This document shows, in pieces, positions 6,401-13,161 of a stretch of 20,103 nucleotides of DNA; positions within the stretch are counted from its first letter, which is position 1, and each line of letters opens with the position of its first letter. The translations under genes and the position numbers were made by a program. This DNA is from Cristatella mucedo (Eukaryota > Bryozoa > Phylactolaemata > Cristatellidae), in assembly GCA_009760855.2 (NCBI GenBank), contig WPIO01000161.1, forward strand, positions 712,501 to 732,603, given 5' to 3'. Under the pieces are notes generated by a model. The model was given only the letters and a program-made list of their open reading frames with translations, did not search any database and was not told the origin of the DNA.

Positions 6401-8771
6401 ATCGTAGTTGCGTAGAGCCCAAGTTTCAGTGAATAGGTCGGCTCTGGTGCAAGGCCGAGAACACCTGTCTCAGCTGCTTGTCGATAAAGCTCCATATTCG
6501 TTCCGGTGGTCAATTCGAGCTGGCTGGGCCTCTGCATCAAAGTGCCAAAAACAATGTTTTTCGAAAAGTGCTTTCTTCACTAGCTTTGCACTGTGCTTGG
6601 GATCGTTATCTTGCTGCCGAATGTAGCGACCTGAGTATTTGAGCTTTACAGTCCAACTTACTTGATGAACAATGTATTGAGTAAAGTGCCTTTTGACGAA
6701 TCCTTGTTTGGTGCTGGTGCAGTGGCTCAGCCAGTCGCCTGATTTGAACCCCACAGAACGACTATGGAGCGATATCGACACCAGTAGCTGACCTTTTCTA
6801 GTACAACTTGGGCTCATTCGAATATGATACTGCAGAAGAGCCTGTGCAGAAGATGGTGGCCTCTATGCCTGGCCAAATAAGGGAGGTCATGAAGAATCGT
6901 TGTGGGACGATGTCATGCTAAACGCGCATACCATACATCGGCAGCCGTGTATGTGCTAGTTTTTTGTGTTCTCCGTGAGCAGTTTTCGCCTGGTGCCGTG
7001 CTTATCTGTAGTCTGCCCTGGCATCGTAGAAGACCTCTCACTACACGAATGAATGCACAGCCGGAGCAGCTGCGGCCATGCTGCAAGGGTTTCCTTGCCA
7101 CCGAGTGTACGTCTGTGCACTTGGTGTTGACCAGATGTCGAAGTGTCGCCCGGCACCCGCAGCTGCTTCCGTCGTCTGCTGCAGGCGCAGAGCGGCGGGG
7201 TCCTTCGTCTCGTCGGCCACTTCCGGTCGGCCCTGCGATCGATGGCTCGCGGTGAAGCGCCATGGGTCGCGCCACCTCAGGCCGAGCCCGTGCTCGTTCT
7301 GTACGACTGCGGCATCGTGTCTCGCCTCAGATCGGACGCCAGGGCACACTTTAGAGACGTGTTCACTGCCGTCGTGCTCGATCAGGTATAATAATGATGA
7401 TGATAATAATAATGCATCGGCGGGGCTCCCAAACCTCGCAGAAGCTCGGGCTGTGGGCTCTGCATATGCCGCTGGCTGCCGCTAGCGCCGTCCGTATGCT
7501 CGGGCGCACGAGGCCGACCTGTCGTTCGCTCGCCAGCTCCTTTGCTTGCCTTGCTCCACCCTCTTCTCCGCCCTCTGCTCCTCTCGATGCTGCTCTCTAT
7601 GCTGCTTGTCGCTTTGCTTGTTGCTGCAGGGCGAGCGTGTGGCCGAGCTCTTTCTGCAGCACTCGGCCGAGAGCGGCTGCACAGACGTTGTGGCTTTCAA
7701 ACAGCAAATGGCCAAACTCGTGCATCGTCTGCGAGGCGACTCTCTCGTCCTTGGGAAGGTGCGACGCAGCCTTGCAAGCCACAGCGTTAAATGGAAAGCC
7801 ATCCTGTGCTGTTACTGTTCCTCCGGACCCTGTATCGCTCGTGCGTGAAGAGACATGTTGCCCTCGACTGCTGAGTAAAGGCTCGGGTTTGATTGTGTGT
7901 GAGTGTGTGTGTGTGTGTGTGTGTGTTGTTGTTGTTTGCTGCATGCTGATTCTGCAGTTAGGCAGTCCTAGCCGTGTGACCTTTGCTTAATTATGGATGA
8001 CAGCCCAATCTGGCTGGGAGTCGAGCTTTTGACGAGGAAGAATTATTCGTCGACTATCTGAGCTGAGCCGTGTGTCAGGGTGTGCTTGCCCGCTTATGCA
8101 ACTCTGTGCTGTGGCACTGTCATGTCGGCCGCTGCTGCTGGTCGTCTAGTCGCTTGTTTCAGCTCTTCTAGTTTTTCGTCGAGGACTCGTCACTTCGACG
8201 TGATTGGCTAGTGCAAAAACCAATGCCGCCCTATATTTGATCCCTCCTGATGTGCTCTTGCTAAGCTCATGCTGCGTTTCAAAGTGCTTCATCCGTACTT
8301 TGTTTTTCGACTAGAGCTTAAAAAGCAGCACACATTGATCGGGTGTTATGGACTGCATAACTTCTTCGATAAGAAAGCAGAAACTTGGGCAGAAAAGGTT
8401 GATGAACAGGAGCGAATAGATTTTTTTTTTATTTCGCTTCGGTCTCTTTTTTGCCACTTGCGTGCCGGTCCGCAGGCTGGGGCATGTCTTTAACCTGCCG
8501 TTTAATTGCCTATCCACGTCTTATCGTTTTGAGAGCACAATTACATGTATATGGTCACTTCTAGTTGCGTTCAAGTCATACCTTCGTGTTGTAGGTGCAG
8601 GTTGGCCGGCTTCTCGGTGACGTGTTTGGTCTGCTGTCACGTAATCGCATACGTTTGGAGAAAGACTTCGTGAATATAATCGTGGCGATTGCAGTCATCG
8701 AGGGTCTGGGAAGGAGCCTCGATCCCGACGCAGACCTGCTGCAAGCTGCAAATCGTTACTTGTTGCCTTAG
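292..8771 (+). CDS. ADCK2: ADCK2-like ABC1/UbiB atypical kinase, multi-exon gene (5' part outside the window)
   Basis: Seven exons, join(292-459, 987-1115, 2164-2316, 6003-6074, 7185-7385, 7630-7758, 8595-8771), read through in one frame to about 340 residues with no internal stop. Each inner junction has a plausible CAG or TAG acceptor and a GT donor, and all six introns are phase 0. Motifs in order are VAVKVLHPG (ATP lysine), DLRVEARNLAAF, DNFVHADLHPGN (ABC1 catalytic loop), LYDCGIV (the DxG metal site) and EGLGRSLDP near the C-terminus. This order and the closing block fit ADCK2 better than ADCK1, ADCK3/4 or ADCK5. Family knowledge: ADCK2 is a mitochondrial atypical kinase linked to coenzyme Q and lipid metabolism, and is about 600 residues in vertebrates. 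The transit peptide and the KxGQ-type N-terminal motif should therefore lie upstream of base 1. Lineage and function are inferred from motifs, without a search. Confidence 0.85.
680..790. repeat. CT-rich simple-sequence tract in ADCK2 intron 1
   Basis: An imperfect pyrimidine run (CTCTCTC, CTGTCTGTC units) lies inside the 527-nt intron 460-986. The rest of this intron holds nothing I recognise. Confidence 0.7.
987..1115 (+). CDS. ADCK2: ADCK2 exon B
   Basis: The 129-nt exon (43 codons) starts after GTGCAG at 981-986 and ends at the donor GTGAGT at 1116. It encodes VDLRVEARNLAAFNLKF through SDFLIETFE. The DLR-EARNL stretch and the closing 'ETFE' are typical of ABC1 kinases between the ATP lysine and the catalytic loop. 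Both borders are phase 0 and join cleanly to exons A and C. Confidence 0.88.
1461..1660 (+). pseudogene. Tc1/mariner-like transposase C-terminal relic in ADCK2 intron 2
   Basis: Read with about one frameshift, this stretch gives WPSQLLDYNLMKQ, then LWNGLDWWLRSGVRANQP, then LWLQWLWESMSHETIHRVRE. This follows the order of a Tc1-family transposase end: the WPSQSPDLNP block, an LWDEL-type helix, then a W-x-x-(I/M)-x-x-ETI helix. The final DDE-triad carboxylate region is degraded and no terminal inverted repeats were found. It is a short, old, non-functional fragment. The call depends on degenerate motif matching. Confidence 0.5.
1952..2028 (+). repeat. polypurine tract (GA/AAAG-rich) in ADCK2 intron 2
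   Basis: About 75 bases are made almost only of A and G (GAAAGAAAAGAAAAAGAAAG and similar), 135 nt before the exon C acceptor. Simple-sequence expansion. Confidence 0.8.
2164..2316 (+). CDS. ADCK2: ADCK2 exon C
   Basis: The 153-nt exon (51 codons) starts after GTTGCAG (2158-2163) and ends at the donor GTAGGT (2317). It begins DGIPVASFLPDGQQ and ends with IASIGLHAMLKM, the helix that precedes the catalytic loop in ABC1 kinases. The central acidic and charged part (about QQEDARLLSWAQAHAKSDEVV) is longer than I would expect at this place in vertebrate ADCK2. Phase 0 at both ends. Confidence 0.82.
2794..2876 (-). repeat. short hairpin tail repeat, copy 1
   Basis: On the minus strand it reads CAGCGCCTAGGAGGAGATTC, ATTCTCTAAGGTCGC, then an AT-rich segment and a (TTA)n tail. 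This is the same order as the 3' end of the antisense LINE at 3546-5163. The GAGA...TCTC inner stem is kept. No tRNA-like head is seen on its right, so it is a truncated SINE or LINE end. Diverged, with one outer-stem position changed. Confidence 0.6.
2877..3545. other. ADCK2 intron 3 sequence without recognised features
   Basis: A long open frame crosses this stretch on the + strand, but it shows no domain, repeat pattern or splice logic that I recognise. It lies between ADCK2 exons C and D and runs into the LINE tail. Treated as intron. The adjacent 2317-2793 is also empty. Confidence 0.5.
3546..3640 (-). repeat. hairpin tail module at the 3' end of the antisense LINE, copy 2
   Basis: Minus-strand reading: GCAGCAAATGTAAAGCGCCT, AGAAAGAGATTAAGTTCTCT, GAGGGCGCTTTATCAAGTGC, then a (TTA)n tail. 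AAAGCGCC pairs with GGCGCTTT and AGAGA with TCTCT, giving a two-part stem. This is the reference copy, because it is joined to a recognisable LINE. Confidence 0.75.
3781..4389 (-). pseudogene. C-terminal (post-RT) domain of the antisense LINE
   Basis: About 200 codons continue the RT after the frameshift: IRACLDKDTTSKLVHAFVTS, RLDFCNSLLTGLP, NSAARLV, LHWLPVKQRIDFKVL and a final WNSLP...FKRNLKTYLF block ending FSGSL-stop. The same block order appears in the + strand LINEs at 12445-13161 and 14211-14768, but the sequence is clearly different, so this is a different family. Confidence 0.8.
4313..5163 (-). pseudogene. reverse transcriptase domain of the antisense LINE
   Basis: The palm motifs are intact: motif A DLSAAFDTIDH (about 4880-4912), motif B YGVPQGSVLGP (about 4710-4745), motif C FYADDTQLY with YADD at 4631-4642, then LKLNDDKT and SARNLGVIF. 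One frameshift near 4355-4365 separates this frame from the C-terminal part: the RT frame runs on into an unrelated end, while the proper SLDDHISS continuation is in another frame. With only one visible lesion in about 1.3 kb of coding sequence, the copy is fairly young. It cannot be functional as it stands, having no endonuclease. Confidence 0.85.
5256..5282. other. 10-bp perfect inverted repeat, GC-rich hairpin
   Basis: CGATGGCCGG (5256-5265) and CCGGCCATCG (5273-5282) flank a 7-nt loop. It lies in ADCK2 intron 3 between the LINE and a SINE. No T-run follows. Function unknown. Confidence 0.6.
5430..5583 (+). mobile_element. tRNA-derived SINE with LINE-like tail, + copy (tail copy 3)
   Basis: The 5' part carries a degenerate pol III B box (GGTCATGGGCTTGAGCCCC around 5480-5498) and an A-box-like TGGCCCAGGTGATAAAGG near 5424. 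The body reads GTGAAGCGCCTACATAGAGATTGAGTTCTCC and ends in AT-rich TTATTTTATATTATTATC. Head and body both match the reverse complement of 16545-16690; the body alone matches the LINE tail at 3546-3640. The 5' limit is approximate. Old copy with several stem mismatches. Confidence 0.65.
6003..6074 (+). CDS. ADCK2: ADCK2 exon D: catalytic loop HADLHPGN
   Basis: The 72-nt exon (24 codons) starts after TTTGCAG (5996-6002) and ends at the donor GTGAGT (6075). It encodes IFEDNFVHADLHPGNISVQL. HADLHPGN is the diagnostic ABC1/UbiB catalytic loop, holding the presumed catalytic Asp and the metal-binding Asn. The exon is small and stands alone behind a 3.7-kb intron (2317-6002) loaded with a LINE and short repeats. 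Phase 0 at both ends. Confidence 0.9.
6183..6670 (-). mobile_element. Tc1/mariner-like transposon relic, minus-strand half of an inverted pair
   Basis: Minus strand: YSGRYIRQQDNDPKHSAKLV at about 6590-6660 is the block around the second catalytic Asp of Tc1 transposases (QQDNDPKHSAK). After a frameshift comes RPSQLELTTGTNMEL, a degraded PSQSPDLNP-IE block, then the C-terminal tail. From about 6580 leftwards to 6183 the sequence is the inverted counterpart of 6675-7050. Stops and frameshifts make it non-functional. It lies wholly in ADCK2 intron 4. Confidence 0.7.
6675..7050 (+). mobile_element. Tc1/mariner-like transposon relic, plus-strand half of an inverted pair
   Basis: Plus strand: VQWLSQSPDLNPTERLWSDI at about 6718-6780 is the DLNP-E block carrying the third catalytic acidic residue. 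After a frameshift follows EEPVQKMVASMPGQIREVMK at about 6838-6897, the Tc1 C-terminus. The GCATCGTAGAAGACCTCTCAC segment near 7020-7041 matches, inverted, GTGAGGGTTTTCTACGATGC at 6193-6212. There is no QQDNDPKH block on this strand. The right end is about 135 bp before the exon E acceptor. Confidence 0.7.
7185..7385 (+). CDS. ADCK2: ADCK2 exon E: DCG metal-binding segment
   Basis: The 201-nt exon (67 codons) follows a good pyrimidine tract ending CTGCTGCAG at 7184. The donor is CAG|GTATAA at 7386. It encodes a lineage-specific linker (AQSGGVLRLVGHF...) and then LVLYDCGIVSRLRSDARAHF through FTAVVLDQ. DCG occupies the position of the DFG motif of canonical kinases; a DxG variant is usual in this subfamily. 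Two nearby alternative acceptors (7134, 7162) would break the phase-0 reading frame, so 7185 is preferred. Confidence 0.85.
7387..7416. repeat. AAT/ATG-rich microsatellite at the start of ADCK2 intron 5
   Basis: TAATAATGATGATGATAATAATAAT begins immediately inside the GT donor of exon E. It may be a short independent expansion or the leftover (TTA)n tail of a short repeat; no body is visible next to it. Confidence 0.6.
7630..7758 (+). CDS. ADCK2: ADCK2 exon F
   Basis: The 129-nt exon (43 codons) follows TTGCTGCAG (7621-7629) and ends at the donor GTGCGA (7759). It encodes GERVAELFLQHSAESGCTD through GDSLVLGK. The 'G-RVAEL-L-H' opening is characteristic of the ADCK2 C-lobe. The preceding intron (7386-7629) is only 244 nt. 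Phase 0 at both ends. Confidence 0.88.
7894..7937. repeat. (GT)n microsatellite in ADCK2 intron 6
   Basis: An uneven GTGTGTGAGTGTGTG run changes into GTTGTTGTT. The rest of intron 6 (7759-8594) shows only AT- or T-rich stretches, including a run of ten T near 8421, and no other feature. Confidence 0.8.
8595..8771 (+). CDS. ADCK2: ADCK2 terminal exon G with stop codon
   Basis: The exon starts after TGTTGTAG (8587-8594), encodes VQVGRLLGDVFGLLSRNRIR and continues through FVNIIVAIAVIEGLGRSLDP to RYLLP, then TAG at 8769-8771. The LEGLGRSLDP-type block is the signature C-terminal segment of ABC1 kinases. The protein ends a few residues after it, so little or no C-terminal tail is present. A second AG (8599-8600) would also serve as acceptor, but it would shift the phase. 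Confidence 0.9.
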   Translation: MQVGRLLGDVFGLLSRNRIRLEKDFVNIIVAIAVIEGLGRSLDPDADLLQAANRYLLP

Positions 8772-9828
8772 GTGCCGAACCTGCTGCTGCTTAGGCCCTC
8801 TTGCAGCTTTGGTCGTCTGTCTGCTGCCATCAGCCGCACTGAATACCATAATGCGATTGGAGCCATGCGTGCGTGCTTGTGTGCTCAACCCATAGTCACA
8901 ACCTCTTGAACTTCTCCATTGAATGCTCAGCTTGCTCATTCGTATCTATGATCCTCTTATCGGTGGCCTTCGTCAAGCAGGGAAAGCTCAGGTGTGAATG
9001 CATTGTCTCCACTTGTCGAATTGATGCCGTCTCCTTATCCAAGAGCCAGATTAGTTTTATCTACTCCACATCTTGCTCTCAGCCGTACCACTTGCTCGCT
9101 ACGGCAAGCTCTCAGCCATTCGCCATTCGCCGAAAGTTCCAGTGTGAAGACTTTGTCGATCTGTGAACTCACTTCGGATCCATCCTAGTCACGAACGTGG
9201 GCACCTATTTGTCACGGTGGAAATTGATTCCTTGTGATAGCACGTTCGAGCCTGCAACCATTAGGCCCGGCGTTGTAATGCAGGAGCACGTGAAAATTAT
9301 TAGCGGCAAAGTTTCCTGTTCGCAGTTGCTTAATAAAAATTCTTTTGCCCGTGATGGCTTGCTATGATCGACCTAGATTGTTTAGTAATGCTATTACCAG
9401 TGCTGAATGGCGGTGCTAATATCGATCGTCTATTTGTCGAACTGTTTAACATTGTTTTCTAGTTGTGAGAATGCTTACTAATACTTTGTGATACCAGACC
9501 AATTGATGATTTACCTGGGTGCCAGCGTGGTTTTCGAAGGAGTTATTTCTTCAGAACGGGATGGAGTAACTATCTCACCGATCTAATACGCCGACTCAAA
9601 TACGTTAGTGTTACATGACGGAAAATATTGGCGCTGCTTGTGTCTGAGAATGGGGCGAGCAGAGCCTGAAAGTCATCTGCTGGGGGTCTTTAGGCCCGAC
9701 AACCTAAGTATTGGTTTGCCGAATTAAGCACTCGCTCGCCGCCCACTTATTTAACTCATCACCCCTAGGCTTAAGTTGATATATGACAGGGCCTATGGTA
9801 ACAGTATGAAAGCAAGAGTAGCCCATTC
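8772..9828. other. ADCK2 3' UTR and downstream spacer
   Basis: No gene or repeat was recognised apart from the candidate poly(A) signal at 9332. Short open frames here lack any protein-like motif. The 3' UTR probably covers the first 580 or so bases. Confidence 0.5.
9332..9337 (+). promoter_or_regulatory. candidate polyadenylation signal AATAAA for ADCK2
   Basis: This is the first AATAAA downstream of the ADCK2 stop codon, 561 nt after it, and it is followed by T-rich sequence. No AATAAA or ATTAAA was seen between 8772 and 9331. The assignment rests on position alone. Confidence 0.35.
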
Positions 9829-10080
9829 GGACTTGTGTCCTGGAATATGCATTCACTGTATACCCCTTTTGTCACTACACAAAATAACATATTGGCAAGA
9901 GAGTTCGAGTTTGTAGTAGTCCTCGTTTGTTTTCAGCCCAGGGTGCTACTGAAACTACGCCGTTTAGTTAGGTGCCTAGTAAGATGTGTCGTGGCCACAG
10001 CCACTTCACTCACGAATAGTAATGTTTAAGCCTGATATCTTCCTCACAGAGAGCTGGAGAGCGGCGTCCCGAGTGCGATT
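9829..10080 (+). pseudogene. possible relic of a LINE endonuclease (EEP) N-terminal region
   Basis: Two short matches to the exonuclease-endonuclease-phosphatase fold of non-LTR elements appear in order but in different frames: GLVSWNMHSLY at 9829-9861, like the N-terminal WN-x-x-SL strand, and KPDIFLTESW at 10028-10057, like the PDI--LTETW motif with the catalytic Glu. The sequence between is longer than normal and broken. The matches are short, so chance cannot be ruled out. Confidence 0.3.
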
Positions 10081-10184
10081 CATGTAAAGAACTCGCCGGC
10101 TCGTGCTCGGCAGAAGGAACCGTCGGGGTGTGCTGGAAATTCTCTTTCGGCATCGAAGCAGCGCCTGATCGCTTGCAGCAATGC

Positions 10185-10256
10185 TCCTTTGCAGCAAATT
10201 TAAAGCCTAGAGATAGATTGAGCTCTCCGAGGGTGGTTTATCAAGTGTATTATTAT
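10185..10256 (+). repeat. short hairpin tail repeat, copy 4
   Basis: TTTGCAGCAAATTTAAAGCC, AGAGATAGATTGAGCTCTCC, GAGGGTGGTTTATCAAGTGT, then (ATT)n. The TTTGCAGCAAAT start and TTTATCAAGTG segment match the LINE tail at 3546-3640 more closely than they match the SINEs. It is therefore most likely the end of a 5'-truncated LINE of that family. Confidence 0.65.
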
Positions 10257-10754
10257 TATTGTGTCGGTACTCAGCCACGGTGCGCTGGCTCCCCTTGACA
10301 AGGCATAGCAGGCCGGGCTAGCCCTCGGTACGATGCAGCAGACCTTTACCCGGCTTCTCCGCGATACCTTCGGGTATTCAACTGAGTATCTTCTCTGTGA
10401 TTGTTCATGAGCTGTGCTCGGATATGTTACTCAAAAATAAGACCTGCTTAGCAAAAAAAGGTGCGATGTAGCCATCAATAAATCCCTACCGGCAGGCCTT
10501 CTTTGACGCGTCAGTTACAACCTCCCTGCATCCTGCCTTCGCCATGTCAGCTGCTCGGCTATCAAGCCTACGACCATTAAGTTTAAAGTGCTGATTAGCA
10601 CTTGTTTCGGCAGCAGTTGACTCGCTGTGCATGTCGTGGAAAGTCGACCGGCAAGCGTTACTAAGGTCCAATTTAATTCGAAGGTGCAGCGTCTGTGGGG
10701 CTAAATGCCGATTAGAATATTAGCGACTTAATCGACGTCACCCACTTATTGGAC
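10257..10754. other. unassigned sequence before the + strand LINE
   Basis: No motif was recognised. It may include the 5' UTR or ORF1 remains of the LINE starting at 10755, but no zinc-knuckle or coiled-coil coding signal could be read. Confidence 0.4.
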
Positions 10755-11340
10755 AACCTCTAAAATTCTGCCTGATAAATGTCCACTCGCCAAAAATTAA
10801 GGGGTTACTTATCCATGATCAGGCAGTCCAGGCGAAGCTAGAAGCATTTCTGCTGACCGGAACGTGGACGACGCCCTTCTCTGGTGGCTGTATACCTATG
10901 ACCACCCCACCTGGGTTCTCATTCTTTCAGTTCATGTGATCGGTCAAAGTTGGTGGCTGGGTTGCTATTATTGTTCGTGAATCGTTGGGCTATAAGAAGA
11001 GTATTTCCACGCGATTTTTTGCATGAAAAAATCAGTTGCAATCAGGTTCTTATCAAAGACAGTACCTCTCTGTTGTGATATACCGAGCTCCTGGCGGTCT
11101 AAACTTGCTTAGAGAGTTTTCGGAGTTCCTGACTAAAATATATGTGCGAGACAGACATTTACTGATTGCAGGAGACTTCAACATTCACGTTGACAATCTT
11201 AGCAACAGCCAGAACTGCTCATTTTATGAGTGTTTAGAGAAATTTGGTTTGGTCCAACACGTTACTCAAACAACCCACGTCTGTGGCCAAATCCTAGATC
11301 TCATGATCACTGAGAATATCTTTTCCACTGACCCTCTCGG
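10755..11340 (+). pseudogene. LINE endonuclease (EEP family) domain, broken
   Basis: Frames join as LKFCLINVHSPKIKGLLIHD, EAFLLTGTW, PPGFSFFQ, VGGWVAIIVRESLGY, then VVIYRAPG, LLIAGDFNIHVDN and GLVQHVTQTTHVCGQILDLM. These are the EEP landmarks: N-terminal strand, (E)TW motif here changed to GTW, GGVAI, YRPP-like, and GDFN with its catalytic Asp and Asn. The conserved Glu of the TETW motif reads as Gly, and at least one in-frame stop and two frame changes are present. The final SDH-type His motif is not evident. Confidence 0.75.
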
Positions 11341-11389
11341 ATCGTTATTCAGACTCGTTTACTGTTCCTGCTCCGTTGCACCTACATGG

Positions 11390-11947
11390 TAATGTCGAGT
11401 TGGTGCAGCGACGTAACTTAAAAAGCATTGATCTGGACAAATTTTTGAAATCTGCATGGGGGCAGGTCTTCTTGATCTGCACCCAGATTTGACCGACAGC
11501 TTTGATACCCTCGCGGATACAGTGAATATGACACGTAGGAGTGCCCTTGACGAGCATGCTCTCGTGCACACTTCCCGTGTACAGGGTCCAGGAGATTTCT
11601 TTCAATTTAATAAAAAAACTTCAAAAGATGCGCAGCGTTAAGCGTAGGCTTGAATGCCGGTAGAGAAAGTCCGGGTCTGATGAGGCTCCAGCCAGTTTTA
11701 AAGAATTCATTCGAGTCTACACCCGGAAACTTAGAAAAGCCAGTGCTTCTTTTTTCACTCGAAAACTGAAGACTTGCCAGTCAGATACAGAGCATATTTG
11801 TAAGAGGGTAAACCATTTTCTGGCCATACTGAAGAGGTCTCACTCCCCAGCTATTAAAAATTTGGCCGAAACGTGTTCAGCCTTCTTTACTGAAAACATT
11901 GTGCACGTTCGTGCCTCCAAACAGCCCCCCCGCCGACCAAAGCAATA
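11390..11947 (+). pseudogene. LINE linker region between endonuclease and RT, broken
   Basis: Fragments in several frames give VQRRNLKSIDLDKFLKSAW, DEHALVHTSRVQ, RRLECR-stop-RKSGSD, FKEFIRVYTRKLRKASASFF and HSPAIKNLAETCSAFFTENI. These follow the usual CR1/L2 linker, which has a DLD-F segment, a 'D-HAP-K---' segment, RRLER-WR-TG, and a helical KK-YF segment, in this order. They are separated by frameshifts and stops. Confidence 0.6.
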
Positions 11948-12059
11948 GCTGCAGCAAAACCTGTGACCTTCCTTAAAAGATTTTGCGATGTTTCTGCATG
12001 CGATGTGGCTACCTCATCAAGGTCTAGTAAACGATTTAGTCTCCTGAAGACCCTATACA

Positions 12060-13161
12060 ATTATCTCTGCAGTCTACCCTGACAGACAAACTTAGCGCTG
12101 CCATAGCCGAGATTTTTAAAGGTTCTCTTGAGAAAGGGTTTTTACGCAAGTTATTTAAACCGGCCGTCGTTAGACCGATACTTAAAAAACCTTGAGTAGA
12201 TACAGAAGTCCTTTCAAACTGTCCCCCCCCGGTTTCCTTTCTTCCGTTTTCGTCAAAGATTCTTGAAAAAACTTGCTGGTAAAAGCTGGTTGCACGCATT
12301 AAAAAATATTTAAATTACAGACAAGTTCAATTGAGGTTCAAGCGGTTGCGCGCTCCTCTGAAACTGGTCTCCTCTGGCAACCAATGACTCAGTTGTATTT
12401 GTCATTCAAACCGTCGGAATCTGCTGCGGCAACTGAGAAACTGAATGCTTACTTGCCGATATTCGATCCAGGATGTCGAAAACTTGCTAAAATTAAATGA
12501 TGATAAAACCGAACTGCTGCTCATTAAACACCCAAGGCATGTGGCTGGATTAAAAGGCTTTGCTGTTCTAATATGTGATGCTATTGTGCGACCTTCACCA
12601 CGTGCTCGTAATCTAGGTGTCGTGTTCGACAGCTACCTCAATTTCAAAAGCTTCATTCAGAAGACTGCCTCTACAGCTAGCCATCACATCCGATCCCTAT
12701 CCAAGATTAGAAGCTGTCTCCCTCAGTGGCTTGTAAAAAATTTAACTAGCTCTTTAGTTCTGTCTCGGCTTGATTATTGTAATTCCATTTTGGCTGGGCT
12801 ACCAAAGAAAGCTATTATGCCACTACAGTGGACTATGAATATGGCTGCAAGGCTGGTCTTCAAGTCCCAGCGGTTTGAGCACGTGTCACCTTTGCTGAAA
12901 GAGCTAGGATGGATGCCGGTTGAGCAACGGATACAGAGTAAAGTTCTTACGCTGACCCACAAGGCCCGCCACGGCTTGGCTCCTTCGTACCTAGCTGAAC
13001 TGCTGCATCAGTTTCAGCCTGTTCGCGCCCTCAGGTCCTGTGTGGACAATAAATTAGCTGTTCTATTCCTCCGCTTAAAGACCGTTGGCGACAGAAGCTT
13101 TAGCTCTGCAGGTCCTAGACTGCGGAACTCACTTCCACAGTTCTTACGCAACGACAACTAA
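12060..13161 (+). pseudogene. LINE reverse transcriptase with deleted catalytic core, plus C-terminal domain
   Basis: The start reads FKGSLEKGFLRKLFKPAVVR, PILKKP and VSFLPFSSKILEK, which is normal RT beginning. Around 12375-12386 the frame passes from SSETGLLW straight into MTQLYLSFKP. Motif A (DLSAAF), motif B (VPQG) and the YADD of motif C are therefore missing, about 100 residues compared with the antisense LINE. After a further frameshift, 12445-13161 is open for 238 codons (LLKLNDDKTELLL, ARNLGVVFDS, RLDYCNSILAGLPKKA, LGWMPVEQRIQSKVL, NSLPQFLR). Confidence 0.8.

Noticed and set aside
6902-7485. Several 100-135 codon open frames on both strands around exon E
   Set aside because: They overlap the Tc1 relic and exon E in other frames and show no motif. 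Only the frame ending LYDCGIV...VVLDQ has family support.
7394-7990. 198-codon + strand open frame over ADCK2 exon F
   Set aside because: It is in a different frame from exon F, whose ADCK2-like reading has motif and splice support. Overlapping shadow.
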